Counted from the stretch's first letter, positions 52,862 to 62,459 are shown. The stretch: 64,000 bases of DNA from Breznakibacter sp047600785 (GCA_047600785.1 JASGKH010000002.1:2852001-2916000), one strand, 5' to 3'. Notes: generated by a model from the letters alone, not told the origin. Numbers and translations are program-made.

Positions 52862-55800
52862 TTACTCACGGATGTGGGGAGCGTCTTCGGTTTCGAGAAG
52901 TTTCTTCTCTAACGCTTTTACCTTTTGCTCTTCCATCACCTTCTTGTATTCGAAAGGAATTACTTTCACGAACTTCGACAGGTATTGGTTCCAGTTCACC
53001 AAAATCTCCTGAGCCTTGGTACTGTTGGTGTGCAACAGATGGTTTTGCAGCATCTCCTGCAACTCCTGTACATCGGCGGCATCTTCCACCTTACACAATT
53101 CAACCAAACCCTGGTTACAGTAATAGTCAAAATTCCCAGTTTCGTCAAGGACATAGGCAATGCCACCGCTCATCCCGGCGGCAAAGTTTCGTCCGGTTTT
53201 TCCGATAACCGCCACACGACCGCCGGTCATATATTCGCAGCAGTGGTCGCCCACCCCTTCAATAACGGCAACCGCTCCTGAATTACGCACGGCAAAGCGT
53301 TCGCCCGCCACACCACGGACATACACCTGACCGCTGGTTGCCCCGTAAAGTAAGGTGTTGCCCACAATAATGTTCTCTTCGGGCTTAAAGGTCGAACCTG
53401 TTGGGGGCACGACGATAATAGTTCCTCCGCTCAAACCTTTGCCCAGATAGTCATTGGCATCGCCTTCGAGCCTGAAATTGATCCCTCTCACCAAAAATGC
53501 ACCAAAACTCTGCCCTGCAGAACCAGAAAACGTGCAGTTGATTGTATCCTTGGACAAACCAACCTCTCCGTATTTCTTTGATACTTCGCCCGATAACATC
53601 GCTCCCACGGCACGGTCTACATTGTTGATCGGTTTAGCGACCCAAACCTTGGACTGGACTTCGATGGCCGATTTAGCAAGCTTGATCAACTCACGGTCCA
53701 TAACATCGTCGATATGGTGCTTTTGTCTGGAGGTATTGATCAGCGGATATTTCTTCCCTTCTTCGGGGAAATAGAGCAAACGGCTCATATCGATACCTTT
53801 TGTCTTCCAGTTGCCCACCGTTGGGTCTTGCTCCAGCAATTCTGTACGGCCAATCATCTCATCGAGCGAACGGATACCCAGTTCGGCCAGGTACTCACGC
53901 ACTTCGCGGGCCAAAAAGGTAAAATAGTTCACTACGTATTCGTAACGGCCAATAAATCGTTTACGAAGCTCTTCATCTTGTGTGGCCACACCTGCGGGAC
54001 AAGTATTCAAATGGCACTTGCGCATCATGATGCATCCCAACGTAATAAGCGCCCCGGTGGCAAATCCGAACTCTTCCGCTCCAAGAATGGCCATCTTCAC
54101 CACATCAAGACCCGTTTTCAACTGGCCGTCGGTTTGCACTTTTACGCGACCGCGCAAATTGTTCATCACCAACGTCTGTTGGGTTTCGGCCAAACCAATC
54201 TCTACCGGCAAACCCGCATGTTTGATAGAACTTGTGGGGCTGGCGCCCGTACCGCCTTCGGTGCCCGAAATCACGATCAAATCGGCATATGCTTTGGCCA
54301 CACCCGCCGCCACCGTCCCCACGCCGCTCTCCGAGACCAGCTTCACGCTGATACGGGCATTGGGGTTGGTACATTTGAGATCGAAGATCAGCTGGGCCAA
54401 ATCTTCAATAGAATAGATATCGTGGTGCGGGGGAGGAGAAATCAACGTAATTCCTGGCGTTGAATTCCTTAGCCTTGCAATAATCTTATCGACTTTAAAG
54501 CCCGGCAACTGTCCTCCCTCGCCGGGCTTGGCGCCCTGGGCTATTTTGATCTGAAGTTCATCGGCATTCATCAGGTAATTGTTGGTCACGCCAAAACGCC
54601 CCGAAGCCACTTGTTTTATGGCACTACGTGCTTTCGATTTGAAGCGCTCGGCATCTTCGCCGCCTTCTCCGGTGTTGCTACGCCCGCCGATGCTGTTCAT
54701 GGCCATGGCCATGGCTTCGTGCGCCTCTTTCGAGATTGAGCCATATGACATAGCGCCCGTAACGAAACGTTTCATGATAGCCGATTCGGGCTCTACCTCG
54801 CTGATGTCAACGGACTTGCGTCCGGCTTTCAACCTGATGAACCCGCGAAGGAACAATGGCGTTTGATTGTCCTCGTTCACACGAGCCGTAAATTCTTTGA
54901 ACTTCGCATAATCGTTTTGCGATGTGGCCCATTGCAACAGACCAACGGTCTCCGGATTCCAGCCGTGCTTTTCGCCGTATTTGCGGAATGCGTAGGCGCC
55001 CTGGCTGTTCACGAACGCCTGGTTATCTTCGTCGCCAAAAGCCCTTTCGTGGAAAATGGCAGCTTCCCTGGCCAGTTCGTCGAAGCTTACACCGCCGATT
55101 TTCGATGATGTTCCCGCAAAATATTTGTCAATGACTTCGCCCGAAATGCCAACGGCTTCGAATTGCTGGGCCCCATGGTAGCTCCTGAGCGTAGATATGC
55201 CCATTTTCGACAAAATCTTCAGCAAGCCTTTGTCGATGGCTTTAATGTAATTGTAACGGGCTTCTTTATAATCAAGTTGCAGCTCGCCACGGGTCACCAT
55301 GTCATCGATAACGGCAAACGCACCGTAAGGGTTGATGACGCTGGCCCCATACCCCAACAAAAGGGCGAAGTGCATGACTTCACGTGGTTCGGCAGTCTCC
55401 ACGATCAAACCCACCTGCATGCGTTTTTTGGCCCGGATCAGGTGATGATGGACTGCCGATACGGCCAGCAGGGAAGGCACCGCTGCCAGTTCTTCCGAAA
55501 TATCACGATCGCTCAGGATAATATAGTTGTTACCGTCGTCCACGGCCTTTTCAGCCACGGCACACATGTTTTCCACGGCCTTTTTCAAACCTTCGCCGCC
55601 TTGGGCCACAGGAAATAACATGGGGATGGTCACCCGGGTAAACGAATCCTTGCGGAAATCCTTGATCTTGCCCAAATCCGTGTTGGTCACGATGGGACTT
55701 TCGAATTTAATGGAGCTACATTGACTGGGCGCTTCGTCCAAAAGGTTTTTTGATACGCCCCCGATGTAGTTTGTCAATGCCATCACCAAACCTTCACGAA

Positions 55801-57391
55801 TCGGGTCGATCGGGGGATTTGTCACTTGCGCAAACAACTGCCGGAAATAACTGAACATACGCTGTGGCTTATCCGACAGTGCGGCCACCGGCGTATCGTT
55901 GCCCATTGACCCTACGGGTTCGTTGGCTGTAGCGGCCATGGGATTGATAATCAAATTGAAGTCCTCGCGATTGTATCCGAAAGCTTTCAGATAGACCTCG
56001 TATTTATCGCCCAAAGAAGGGAGCACGCTGTTTTTTCCTTCAATGTCCCGTAAGCGGATACGATTTTCCTTCAGCCAGTTCTCATAAGGGTTTCGGCGCG
56101 AAAGTTGCGCTTTGATCTCTTCGTCGGGAATAATGATCCCCAATTGCGTATCAACCAAAAGCAGTTTTCCGGGACGCAAACGGCCTTTTTCACGGATCTC
56201 TTCGGCAGGGAACGTTTGCACGCCCACTTCAGAGCTCATCACGATCATATCGTTTTTGGTGATGATGTAACGCGACGGGCGCAGGCCGTTACGGTCAAGC
56301 GTACCGCCGATGTAACGTCCGTCGGAGAAAACGATCGATGCGGGACCATCCCAAGGCTCCATAATGGTGGAATGGTACTCGTAATAGGCCTTAAGGCTTG
56401 GCGGAATGGGGTTTTTGCTGTTCCAGCTTTCGGGAATCAGCATGGTAAGGGCATGCGGCAAAGTACGCCCCGTAAGGAAAAGGAATTCCAACACGTTGTC
56501 AAGCGATGCGGAGTCGCTTTTGTTGGGCTCGATGACAGGAAAGACCTTTGCCAGATCATCGCCAAACAAATCGCTGTGCAACAAACCTTCGCGGGCTTGC
56601 ATCCACAATCGGTTTCCTTTGATCGTGTTGATTTCACCGTTATGGGCCAATATACGGAACGGTTGCGCCAGATCCCAGGTAGGGAACGTATTGGTACTGA
56701 AGCGTGAGTGCACCAGCGAAATGGCACTCTTCACTTTTGGGTTTTGCAAATCAAGGAAATACTGCCCCAATTGGCCCGGGGTCAACATACCTTTAAAAAT
56801 AAAGATCTTGGAGGATAAACTTGGAATGTAAAAACCTTCTTTCTCCGTGAGCTCCGAATTACGGACATGATTTTCGGTGAGCTTACGTGCAATGTAAAGC
56901 TTACGCTCGAACACGTCCTGCTCCATGTTGTCTTTGCGCGTCACAAAAACCTGGCGGATTTTGGGTTCGGTGCGCAATGCAATTTCCCCGATCACCGAAC
57001 TGTCTACCGGGACATCGCGGTAACCGATCAGTTCGAGCCCCTCGCCCAAGATGTTCTTGTTAAGAATTTCCTGGCAGGCAAGAGCCTCCTTTTCATTTTT
57101 GGGCAAGAAAACCAAACCGGAAGCATACTGCCCGGGTTTAGGAAGGTCAAATCCCAACGACGCGCAAAATTCATGGGGCACTTGCATGAGGATACCGGCA
57201 CCGTCGCCCGACTTGTTATCGGAACTTTCGGCCCCGCGGTGTGTCATGTTCACCAACACTTCGAGCCCTCGCCGTACAATGTCGTTCGTTTGCTGACCTT
57301 TGATATTGGCCACAAATCCAATCCCACAATTGTCGTGTTCGTTGGCAGGATCGTACAAGCCCTGCGGTTTAGGAAATCTTTTTTGTACCAT
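52862..57391 (-). CDS. gltB: Glutamate synthase large subunit
   Basis: The 1509-residue enzyme transfers glutamine amide nitrogen to 2-oxoglutarate. The N-terminal nucleophile is Cys22 in DNCGIGFVAN after a 21-residue propeptide, leading the class II amidotransferase domain (to about 420). The central and FMN-binding synthase domains cover about 450-1200, with KPGEGGQLPGFKVDKI and GTEGGTGASP. The 3Fe-4S site is CIMMRKCHLNTCP (about 1135). The C-terminal beta-helix (1220-1500) has repeated GGT/GG turns. With gltD it forms the GOGAT pathway. The transcript has a leader of about 215 bases with a terminator-like hairpin near its end. Confidence 0.97.
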   Translation of the reverse strand: MVQKRFPKPQGLYDPANEHDNCGIGFVANIKGQQTNDIVRRGLEVLVNMTHRGAESSDNKSGDGAGILMQVPHEFCASLGFDLPKPGQYASGLVFLPKNEKEALACQEILNKNILGEGLELIGYRDVPVDSSVIGEIALRTEPKIRQVFVTRKDNMEQDVFERKLYIARKLTENHVRNSELTEKEGFYIPSLSSKIFIFKGMLTPGQLGQYFLDLQNPKVKSAISLVHSRFSTNTFPTWDLAQPFRILAHNGEINTIKGNRLWMQAREGLLHSDLFGDDLAKVFPVIEPNKSDSASLDNVLEFLFLTGRTLPHALTMLIPESWNSKNPIPPSLKAYYEYHSTIMEPWDGPASIVFSDGRYIGGTLDRNGLRPSRYIITKNDMIVMSSEVGVQTFPAEEIREKGRLRPGKLLLVDTQLGIIIPDEEIKAQLSRRNPYENWLKENRIRLRDIEGKNSVLPSLGDKYEVYLKAFGYNREDFNLIINPMAATANEPVGSMGNDTPVAALSDKPQRMFSYFRQLFAQVTNPPIDPIREGLVMALTNYIGGVSKNLLDEAPSQCSSIKFESPIVTNTDLGKIKDFRKDSFTRVTIPMLFPVAQGGEGLKKAVENMCAVAEKAVDDGNNYIILSDRDISEELAAVPSLLAVSAVHHHLIRAKKRMQVGLIVETAEPREVMHFALLLGYGASVINPYGAFAVIDDMVTRGELQLDYKEARYNYIKAIDKGLLKILSKMGISTLRSYHGAQQFEAVGISGEVIDKYFAGTSSKIGGVSFDELAREAAIFHERAFGDEDNQAFVNSQGAYAFRKYGEKHGWNPETVGLLQWATSQNDYAKFKEFTARVNEDNQTPLFLRGFIRLKAGRKSVDISEVEPESAIMKRFVTGAMSYGSISKEAHEAMAMAMNSIGGRSNTGEGGEDAERFKSKARSAIKQVASGRFGVTNNYLMNADELQIKIAQGAKPGEGGQLPGFKVDKIIARLRNSTPGITLISPPPHHDIYSIEDLAQLIFDLKCTNPNARISVKLVSESGVGTVAAGVAKAYADLIVISGTEGGTGASPTSSIKHAGLPVEIGLAETQQTLVMNNLRGRVKVQTDGQLKTGLDVVKMAILGAEEFGFATGALITLGCIMMRKCHLNTCPAGVATQDEELRKRFIGRYEYVVNYFTFLAREVREYLAELGIRSLDEMIGRTELLEQDPTVGNWKTKGIDMSRLLYFPEEGKKYPLINTSRQKHHIDDVMDRELIKLAKSAIEVQSKVWVAKPINNVDRAVGAMLSGEVSKKYGEVGLSKDTINCTFSGSAGQSFGAFLVRGINFRLEGDANDYLGKGLSGGTIIVVPPTGSTFKPEENIIVGNTLLYGATSGQVYVRGVAGERFAVRNSGAVAVIEGVGDHCCEYMTGGRVAVIGKTGRNFAAGMSGGIAYVLDETGNFDYYCNQGLVELCKVEDAADVQELQEMLQNHLLHTNSTKAQEILVNWNQYLSKFVKVIPFEYKKVMEEQKVKALEKKLLETEDAPHIRE

Positions 57392-57436
57392 TTTTCAATA
57401 TAATAAAAGAAGGTGTTTTCAAAACGGCCCCGTAGA

Positions 57437-57459
57437 GTCAAAAAATGGGCAACGCCCAT
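57437..57459 (-). terminator. Terminator-like hairpin in the gltB leader (possible attenuator)
   Basis: On the minus strand ATGGGC-GTT-GCCCAT is followed by TTTTTTG, giving a compact intrinsic-terminator shape about 50 bases upstream of the gltB start and downstream of its promoter. Confidence 0.5.
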
Positions 57460-57614
57460 TCATCAACCATTACCCGACAAAAGACACAGGGAGCCGGCAA
57501 ACAAAATGTTTCCCTAAAAAACAGATGACACAAATCCAGAATGTTCTTTCGATTTTTTTTGCCCTACCCTTTGCGTTTAAATCTATGGAGACACAATATC
57601 TTACAATCCGAAAG

Positions 57615-57646
57615 CAAAAGTAGCGCATAAGATTAAAACCTCCAAA
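57615..57646 (-). promoter_or_regulatory. Bacteroidota promoter of gltBD
   Basis: TTTG (57643-57646), 20 bases, TACTTTTG (57615-57622) on the minus strand. Transcription should start near 57608, leaving an unusually long leader of about 215 bases before gltB. Confidence 0.55.
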
Positions 57647-57867
57647 GATTTTTAGTCCAAAAATCAGAAATCAACGCCAAACGCAATGATTTTATGACTT
57701 TTTTCATATTTTTTTACAGATAAAATTCTTTTATAAAGCTTATTAGCCTCTGATTTATTTCACCGGCTTCTTCCGTAAACGACAGGATTTTAACGGCCGA
57801 AACACCAATCGCCCATGCAGAAACCGCTTACGGCGGCGACCAAATCACCCCCTGGCACCAGACAGGC
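57647..57867. other. Intergenic stretch between the gltB promoter and the Pho-box array
   Basis: This AT-rich sequence separates the divergent gltB and pst promoters. I see no coding region or hairpin in it. Confidence 0.4.
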
Positions 57868-57917
57868 TTAACATTCAATTAACCTTGTATTCACCCTGGA
57901 GTTACACAAACTTAATA
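57868..57917 (+). promoter_or_regulatory. Pho-box-like direct-repeat array upstream of pstS
   Basis: Hexamers recur every 11 bases: TTAACA (57868), TTAACC (57879), TTCACC (57890), GTTACA (57901) and a weaker TTAATA (57912). A 6-bp half-site with 5-bp spacers is the pattern bound by PhoP/PhoB-type response regulators, and TTAACA-N5 is the sequence known for Bacillus PhoP. The array ends about 70 bases before the pstS start, right where a phosphate-starvation activator would be expected. Confidence 0.6.
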
Positions 57918-57986
57918 TTGCCATAATCGCCCCCCGAATGGCCCGCCATAACTTTGCCATCGAAACAACTAATGACAATAGTAAAC

Positions 57987-58925
57987 ATGGATTTAAAGAG
58001 TAGCATGTGGGCCGCCAGCCTGATAGTGTTGGCTGCCTGCGGAGGCAACCAGAACAAAGGCGCAAAAGGCGATTTGACCGGGCAGATACGGATTGACGGA
58101 TCCAGCACGGTTTACCCTATCACCGAAGCCATTGCCGAAGAGTTTAGAGCCGTGTCACCCAACGTGAAAGTGACCGTTGGCATATCGGGTACCGGAGGCG
58201 GATTCAAGAAATTCGGCCGAGGCGAGACCGACATCAACGACGCTTCGCGTCCTATTAAGGAAAAAGAGGCCGAGGCCTGTAAAGAGAACCAGATCGAATA
58301 CCAACAGCTCACCGTAGCTTACGACGGGATGGCCATTGTGGTAAATCCGCAAAACGACTGGGCCAACGACATTACTGTGGCAGAACTCAAGAAGCTTTGG
58401 GAACCACAAGCCGAAGGCGCAATAATGAAGTGGAGCGACATACGCCCCGAATGGCCCGGTGAAAAGATCAACCTTTACGGTGCCGATGCCGCATCGGGGA
58501 CGTACGATTATTTTACCGAAGTGATAGTGGGCGAAAGCGGCAAAAGCCGTGGCGATTACACCAACAGTTCGGACGACAACGTATTGGTGCAGGGTATTTC
58601 GACCGACAAATATGCGCTTGGTTACTTTGGCCTTGCCTACTATGAAGAGAACATGGATAAACTGAAACTTTTAGGTGTAGACGCCGGAAACGGAGTTGTG
58701 CTACCATCTTTCGAATCGGTTTCAAACCATACTTACACCCCGCTTTCGCGTCCCATTTACATATATGTGAGCAAAAGTGCGGCAGACCGTTCCGAAGTAA
58801 AGGCTTTCGTGGAGTTTTATCTTGACAAAGCCGCGAGCATCTCGAAAGATGTGGGTTACGTGGCGTTACCAGCCGAAAGGTACACCGAAGAGCAGGCTAA
58901 GTTCGCCCAGTTCATTAAACAATAG
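57987..58925 (+). CDS. pstS: Phosphate ABC transporter, phosphate-binding lipoprotein
   Basis: The 312-residue protein captures phosphate in the periplasm. Its signal peptide ends in the lipobox VLAAC (Cys18), followed by GGNQNKGAKGD. GQIRIDGSSTVYPITEAIAE is the canonical phosphate-binding opening and SGTGGGFKKF completes the site; DAASGTYDYFTEV follows at about 175. An ATG at 57972 is also possible and would give a 22-residue signal peptide. It is first in the pst operon, downstream of the Pho-box array, and is separated from pstC by a terminator. Confidence 0.94.
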   Translation: MDLKSSMWAASLIVLAACGGNQNKGAKGDLTGQIRIDGSSTVYPITEAIAEEFRAVSPNVKVTVGISGTGGGFKKFGRGETDINDASRPIKEKEAEACKENQIEYQQLTVAYDGMAIVVNPQNDWANDITVAELKKLWEPQAEGAIMKWSDIRPEWPGEKINLYGADAASGTYDYFTEVIVGESGKSRGDYTNSSDDNVLVQGISTDKYALGYFGLAYYEENMDKLKLLGVDAGNGVVLPSFESVSNHTYTPLSRPIYIYVSKSAADRSEVKAFVEFYLDKAASISKDVGYVALPAERYTEEQAKFAQFIKQ

Positions 58926-58938
58926 CATTTCCGTGAAT

Positions 58939-58979
58939 AAAGCCGGGGCTCTAAAAAAGAGCATCGGCTTTAACTTTTT
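58939..58979 (+). terminator. Terminator between pstS and pstC
   Basis: AAAGCCG-gg-GCTCT and AGAGC-at-CGGCTTT pair around a short A-rich loop and are followed by AACTTTTTC. It probably causes partial termination, so the binding protein is made in excess over the permease. Confidence 0.7.
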
Positions 58980-59003
58980 CATCCCCGGACTAATTAAGCA
59001 AAC

Positions 59004-59885
59004 ATGAAAAAAAAGATTACGGAACGAGCCATTGAACAGGTACTTAAATTCAGTGCGCTACTTACCATCCTCACCACCATCGCTATTTTGTGGGTGTTGC
59101 TGAGCGAATCGGCCGGTTTTTTCAGGGAAGTATCCATTATCGAGTTCCTGACCGATACCCGCTGGACACCACTTTTTGAGAGCAAGCATTTTGGCATTCT
59201 CCCCCTTTTAACGGGCACTTTGCTTACCACTTTTATTGCCATTTCGGTGGCACTGCCCATTGGGTTGTGCATTGCCATTTACCTGTCGGAATACGCCAAG
59301 CCCGGTTTCCGGCGCGCGTTAAAGCCCACCCTTGAGGTGTTGGCCGCCGTACCAACCGTGGTTTATGGCTATTTTGCGCTGATGACGGTAACGCCGGCCC
59401 TTAAAATGCTGATCCCGGGACTGTCGGGCTTCAACTCGTTGTCGGCAGGCATTGTGATGGGCATCATGATCATCCCCCTCATCAGCTCATTGAGCGAAGA
59501 CGCCATGCAAGCCGTGCCAAAATCATTGCGCGAAGCATCGTTCGGCATGGGGGCCACACGTTTCCAAACGTCGTTTAAGGTGGTAGTCCCGGCAGCCTTT
59601 TCGGGCATTGTGGTATCGGTCATATTAGCCATTTCGAGGGCCATCGGCGAAACCATGATCGTGGCCATCGCAGCCGGACAACAGCCGCGCCTGACGTTCG
59701 ACCCCACCGTGGCCATCGAGACCATTACCACCTATATTGTGCAGGTAAGTCTTGGCGACGTGCCGCACGGGTCATTGGAATACAAAACCATTTTTGCGGC
59801 CGGGTTTACGCTGTTCGTGTTCACGTTTGCACTGAACAACTTAAGTTTTTGGTTGAAGAAACGATTCAGGGAAAGCTATGAATGA
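59004..59885 (+). CDS. pstC: Phosphate ABC transporter permease PstC
   Basis: The 293-residue inner-membrane permease has six helices. The first is after KKKITERAIEQVLKF. The BPD transport signature EDAMQAVPKSLREASFGMGATRFQT lies around 170-195 (quoted in outline) and contacts PstB. ISRAIGETMIVAIAAG is a conserved PstC segment. It overlaps pstA by 8 bases. Confidence 0.95.
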   Translation: MKKKITERAIEQVLKFSALLTILTTIAILWVLLSESAGFFREVSIIEFLTDTRWTPLFESKHFGILPLLTGTLLTTFIAISVALPIGLCIAIYLSEYAKPGFRRALKPTLEVLAAVPTVVYGYFALMTVTPALKMLIPGLSGFNSLSAGIVMGIMIIPLISSLSEDAMQAVPKSLREASFGMGATRFQTSFKVVVPAAFSGIVVSVILAISRAIGETMIVAIAAGQQPRLTFDPTVAIETITTYIVQVSLGDVPHGSLEYKTIFAAGFTLFVFTFALNNLSFWLKKRFRESYE

Positions 59886-60789
59886 CCAAATAAACAAAAT
59901 ACAGTCGCCCGTCGTGTTCGATCTAACGGTACAAACGCCCCGTGCCCGCATCAACAAACTAAAGGACAAGGTGTTTAAAGTGGTCGGTGTGGCCTCAACG
60001 TTATCGGGCCTGTTGGTGTTGGTCTATTTTTTGATCGACATCGCCATCGACGGCATTGCCCGCATCGACTGGGCGTTTATGACCAGCTTACCGTCACGCA
60101 TTGCCTCAAAGGCAGGCATTTTGCCGGCTTGGGCAGGTTCGGCATGGATACTGGCGCTGACGGCGATCATCTCGTTGCCCATTGGCGTGGCCGCAGGCAT
60201 CTATTTCGAAGAATACGCAAAGAAGAACCGTCTGAACAACATCCTTGAAATAAACATTGCGAACCTGGCAGGGGTACCGTCGATTATTTACGGCATCCTG
60301 GGCCTTGAGGTCTTTGGCCGATGGATGGGGTTGGGCGAAAGCCTTCTGGCCGGTGCGTTCACGTTGGCGTTACTTATCCTGCCCATTATCATCGTGGCCA
60401 CCCGCGAAGCCATTAAGGCCGTGCCCAGTTCGTTGCGCGAAGCTTCGTACGGGTTGGGCGCCACCAAATGGCAAACCATATTGTACCAGGTGTTACCGGC
60501 CTCGTCGGGCGGGATATTGACGGGTACCATCCTGGCGCTGTCACGTGCAGTGGGCGAAACGGCCCCGCTCATCGTTATCGGGGCGCTGGCCTATGTGCCG
60601 TTTGTGCCAAGCACGCCCATGGACCAGTTTACGGTGCTGCCCATGCAGATCTTCAACTGGACATCGCGCCCGCAAGCAGCCTTTCTGGTCAATGCCGCCG
60701 CCGCCATCATTATTCTTCTCATCATCACATTCATCATGAATGGTATTGCAATTTATTATCGCAACCGTTGGCAAAAGAATCTGAAATGA
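59878..60789 (+). CDS. pstA: Phosphate ABC transporter permease PstA
   Basis: The 303-residue permease has a cytoplasmic N-terminus of about 35 residues, six helices and the coupling loop VPSSLREASYGLGATKWQT (about 180-200). ALSRAVGETAPLIVIGA is typical for PstA. It overlaps pstC by 8 bases and pstB by 4 (ATGA), so the permease and ATPase are translationally coupled. Confidence 0.95.
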   Translation: MNDQINKIQSPVVFDLTVQTPRARINKLKDKVFKVVGVASTLSGLLVLVYFLIDIAIDGIARIDWAFMTSLPSRIASKAGILPAWAGSAWILALTAIISLPIGVAAGIYFEEYAKKNRLNNILEINIANLAGVPSIIYGILGLEVFGRWMGLGESLLAGAFTLALLILPIIIVATREAIKAVPSSLREASYGLGATKWQTILYQVLPASSGGILTGTILALSRAVGETAPLIVIGALAYVPFVPSTPMDQFTVLPMQIFNWTSRPQAAFLVNAAAAIIILLIITFIMNGIAIYYRNRWQKNLK

Positions 60790-61664
60790 TGACCAATCAA
60801 TTTGTTATCGACATCAAAGAAACCCCCGTTATGACAATTCCATACGAAGGTACGTTGCCCAAAAGCAACGTGGCAAAACCAAACGATCACCAACCCGATG
60901 CCAATGCCCACACGCCCATGCTGGTGAGCAAAGCGCTGAACGTGTATTACGGCGACAACCACGTGCTGAAGGACATCAACATGGAAATCGAAAGCAACGC
61001 CATTACGGCGTTCATCGGCCCGTCGGGCTGCGGCAAATCGACGTACCTGAGGCTGTTCAACCGGATGAACGACTTCATCGATTCGTTCCGAATGACGGGC
61101 AGCATTGCCATTGGCGGCAAAAACATTTACGATAAGGACGTGGAGACCGAAGAACTCCGTAAACGCGTGGGCATGGTGTTCCAAAAGCCCAATCCGTTCC
61201 CCAAACCGATTTATGAAAACGTGGCCTACGGGCTGAAAATACAAGGGGTAAAGAAAAAAAGCGTGCTGGACGATGCCGTGGAAAAAGCCCTGAAACAAGC
61301 TGCGCTTTGGGACGAGGTGAAAAACGACCTCAAAAAAAGTGCATTGGCCTTGTCGGGCGGGCAACAACAGCGTCTTTGCATCGCCCGTACGCTGGCCGTA
61401 GAGCCCAGCGTAATTTTGATGGACGAGCCCACATCGGCCCTCGACCCCATTGCATCGGCAAAAATAGAAGACCTGATGACCGAGCTCAAAAGCCGGTACA
61501 CCATCATCGTGGTGACGCACAACATGCAACAGGCCAGCCGGGTAAGCGATTATTGCGCCTTTTTTTACCTGGGCGATCTGGTGGAGTACTCCGACACCCG
61601 GAGCATGTTTACCCATCCAAACAAAACCCAAACGCAGAATTATATTACGGGAAGGTTTGGGTAA
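60786..61664 (+). CDS. pstB: Phosphate ABC transporter ATP-binding protein
   Basis: The 292-residue ATPase powers phosphate uptake. An extended N-terminus of about 45 residues precedes the core. Walker A is GPSGCGKSTYLRLFNRMND (about 79), the signature LSGGQQQRLCIARTLA, and Walker B VILMDEPTSALDP; the switch His is in VVTHNMQQASR. I use the ATG overlapping the pstA stop at 60786. A longer frame running back into pstA to 60468 is spurious. Confidence 0.95.
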   Translation: MMTNQFVIDIKETPVMTIPYEGTLPKSNVAKPNDHQPDANAHTPMLVSKALNVYYGDNHVLKDINMEIESNAITAFIGPSGCGKSTYLRLFNRMNDFIDSFRMTGSIAIGGKNIYDKDVETEELRKRVGMVFQKPNPFPKPIYENVAYGLKIQGVKKKSVLDDAVEKALKQAALWDEVKNDLKKSALALSGGQQQRLCIARTLAVEPSVILMDEPTSALDPIASAKIEDLMTELKSRYTIIVVTHNMQQASRVSDYCAFFYLGDLVEYSDTRSMFTHPNKTQTQNYITGRFG

Positions 61665-61714
61665 GAAAACCGTTAGCTGCCAACCGACGGCTTTTAGAAA
61701 AAACACTGTACTTC

Positions 61715-61742
61715 AGCTAATGGCCAGTAGCTAATAGCTAAA
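61715..61742. repeat. Short AGCTAAT repeats between pstB and phoU
   Basis: AGCTAAT occurs at 61715 and 61729, and AGCTAAA directly after at 61736; between the first two is TGGCCAGT. The second and third are head-to-tail. Similar AGCTAAT-rich intergenic elements are, to my recollection, dispersed in some Bacteroidota genomes. No gene is present in the 114-base gap. Confidence 0.45.
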
Positions 61743-61778
61743 GGATTTCCATTCCCGACAATAGCAAGCAAACGACCG

Positions 61779-62459
61779 ATGAAACTTTTAGAAAAAGAAC
61801 TGAAAATACTCCGCCAAAACATCATTGAGATGACGCTTTTGGTGACCAGCCAAATCGAAAAGGCCTGTGAAGCGTTCGATACGGCAAACAAGAACCTGGC
61901 ACTGGAAGTGATTGCGAACGAACGCCGCATCAACGCCTATGAACTAAAAATGGATGCCGATTGCGAAAACATGCTGGCACTGTACACGCCCGTGGCCGCC
62001 GATCTGCGTTTCGTCATGGCGAGCTACAACATCGCATCGACCCTTGAACGCATTGCCGACAATGCCGCAGGTATTGCCCGGTATGTACTGGAGATGGACA
62101 GCCCTATCGCGCCCAAGGCCCAGGAACTGATCCGTTTCAAGGAGATGGAGACCACCGTGATGGAGATGATGGAAGATGCCCTCGACGCCTTTGAGGAAGA
62201 GACTCCGGGCAAGGCGTACAACATCCCCAACCGCGATCTGGTGCTGAACGAAATCAACATCAAATCGTCCGACATCATGGTGTACCTCATCAAAGAGAAC
62301 CCCGACGACATTAAAAAATTGCTGTTCCTGTTCTCGACCATCAAAAAGATGGAACGCATCGGCGATCTTATCAAAAACATTGCCGAAGAGACCATTTTTT
62401 ACATCGAAGCGAAGGTCATCAAACATTTGGCTTCGGGCAAAGAGGTGGAAGACAAATAA
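61779..62459 (+). CDS. phoU: Phosphate transport regulator PhoU
   Basis: The 226-residue protein consists of two PhoU three-helix bundles. The repeated metal-binding-type motifs are ERRINAYELKMDADCE (about 48-63) and, in the second half, NLVLNEI-like and DLIKNIAEETIFYIEAK (about 195-212). It links PstB to the phosphate-sensing kinase and prevents excess uptake. It ends the pst operon; a terminator follows. No phoR/phoB pair is in the window. Confidence 0.94.
   Translation: MKLLEKELKILRQNIIEMTLLVTSQIEKACEAFDTANKNLALEVIANERRINAYELKMDADCENMLALYTPVAADLRFVMASYNIASTLERIADNAAGIARYVLEMDSPIAPKAQELIRFKEMETTVMEMMEDALDAFEEETPGKAYNIPNRDLVLNEINIKSSDIMVYLIKENPDDIKKLLFLFSTIKKMERIGDLIKNIAEETIFYIEAKVIKHLASGKEVEDK

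Noticed and set aside
60468..60785. N-terminal extension of pstB into pstA
   Set aside because: The extra residues come from pstA sequence in another frame; the ATG overlapping the pstA stop is the normal coupled start.
60756..61706. Long open frame antisense to pstB
   Set aside because: pstB has all ABC-ATPase motifs in the opposite strand; the antisense frame has none of any family.
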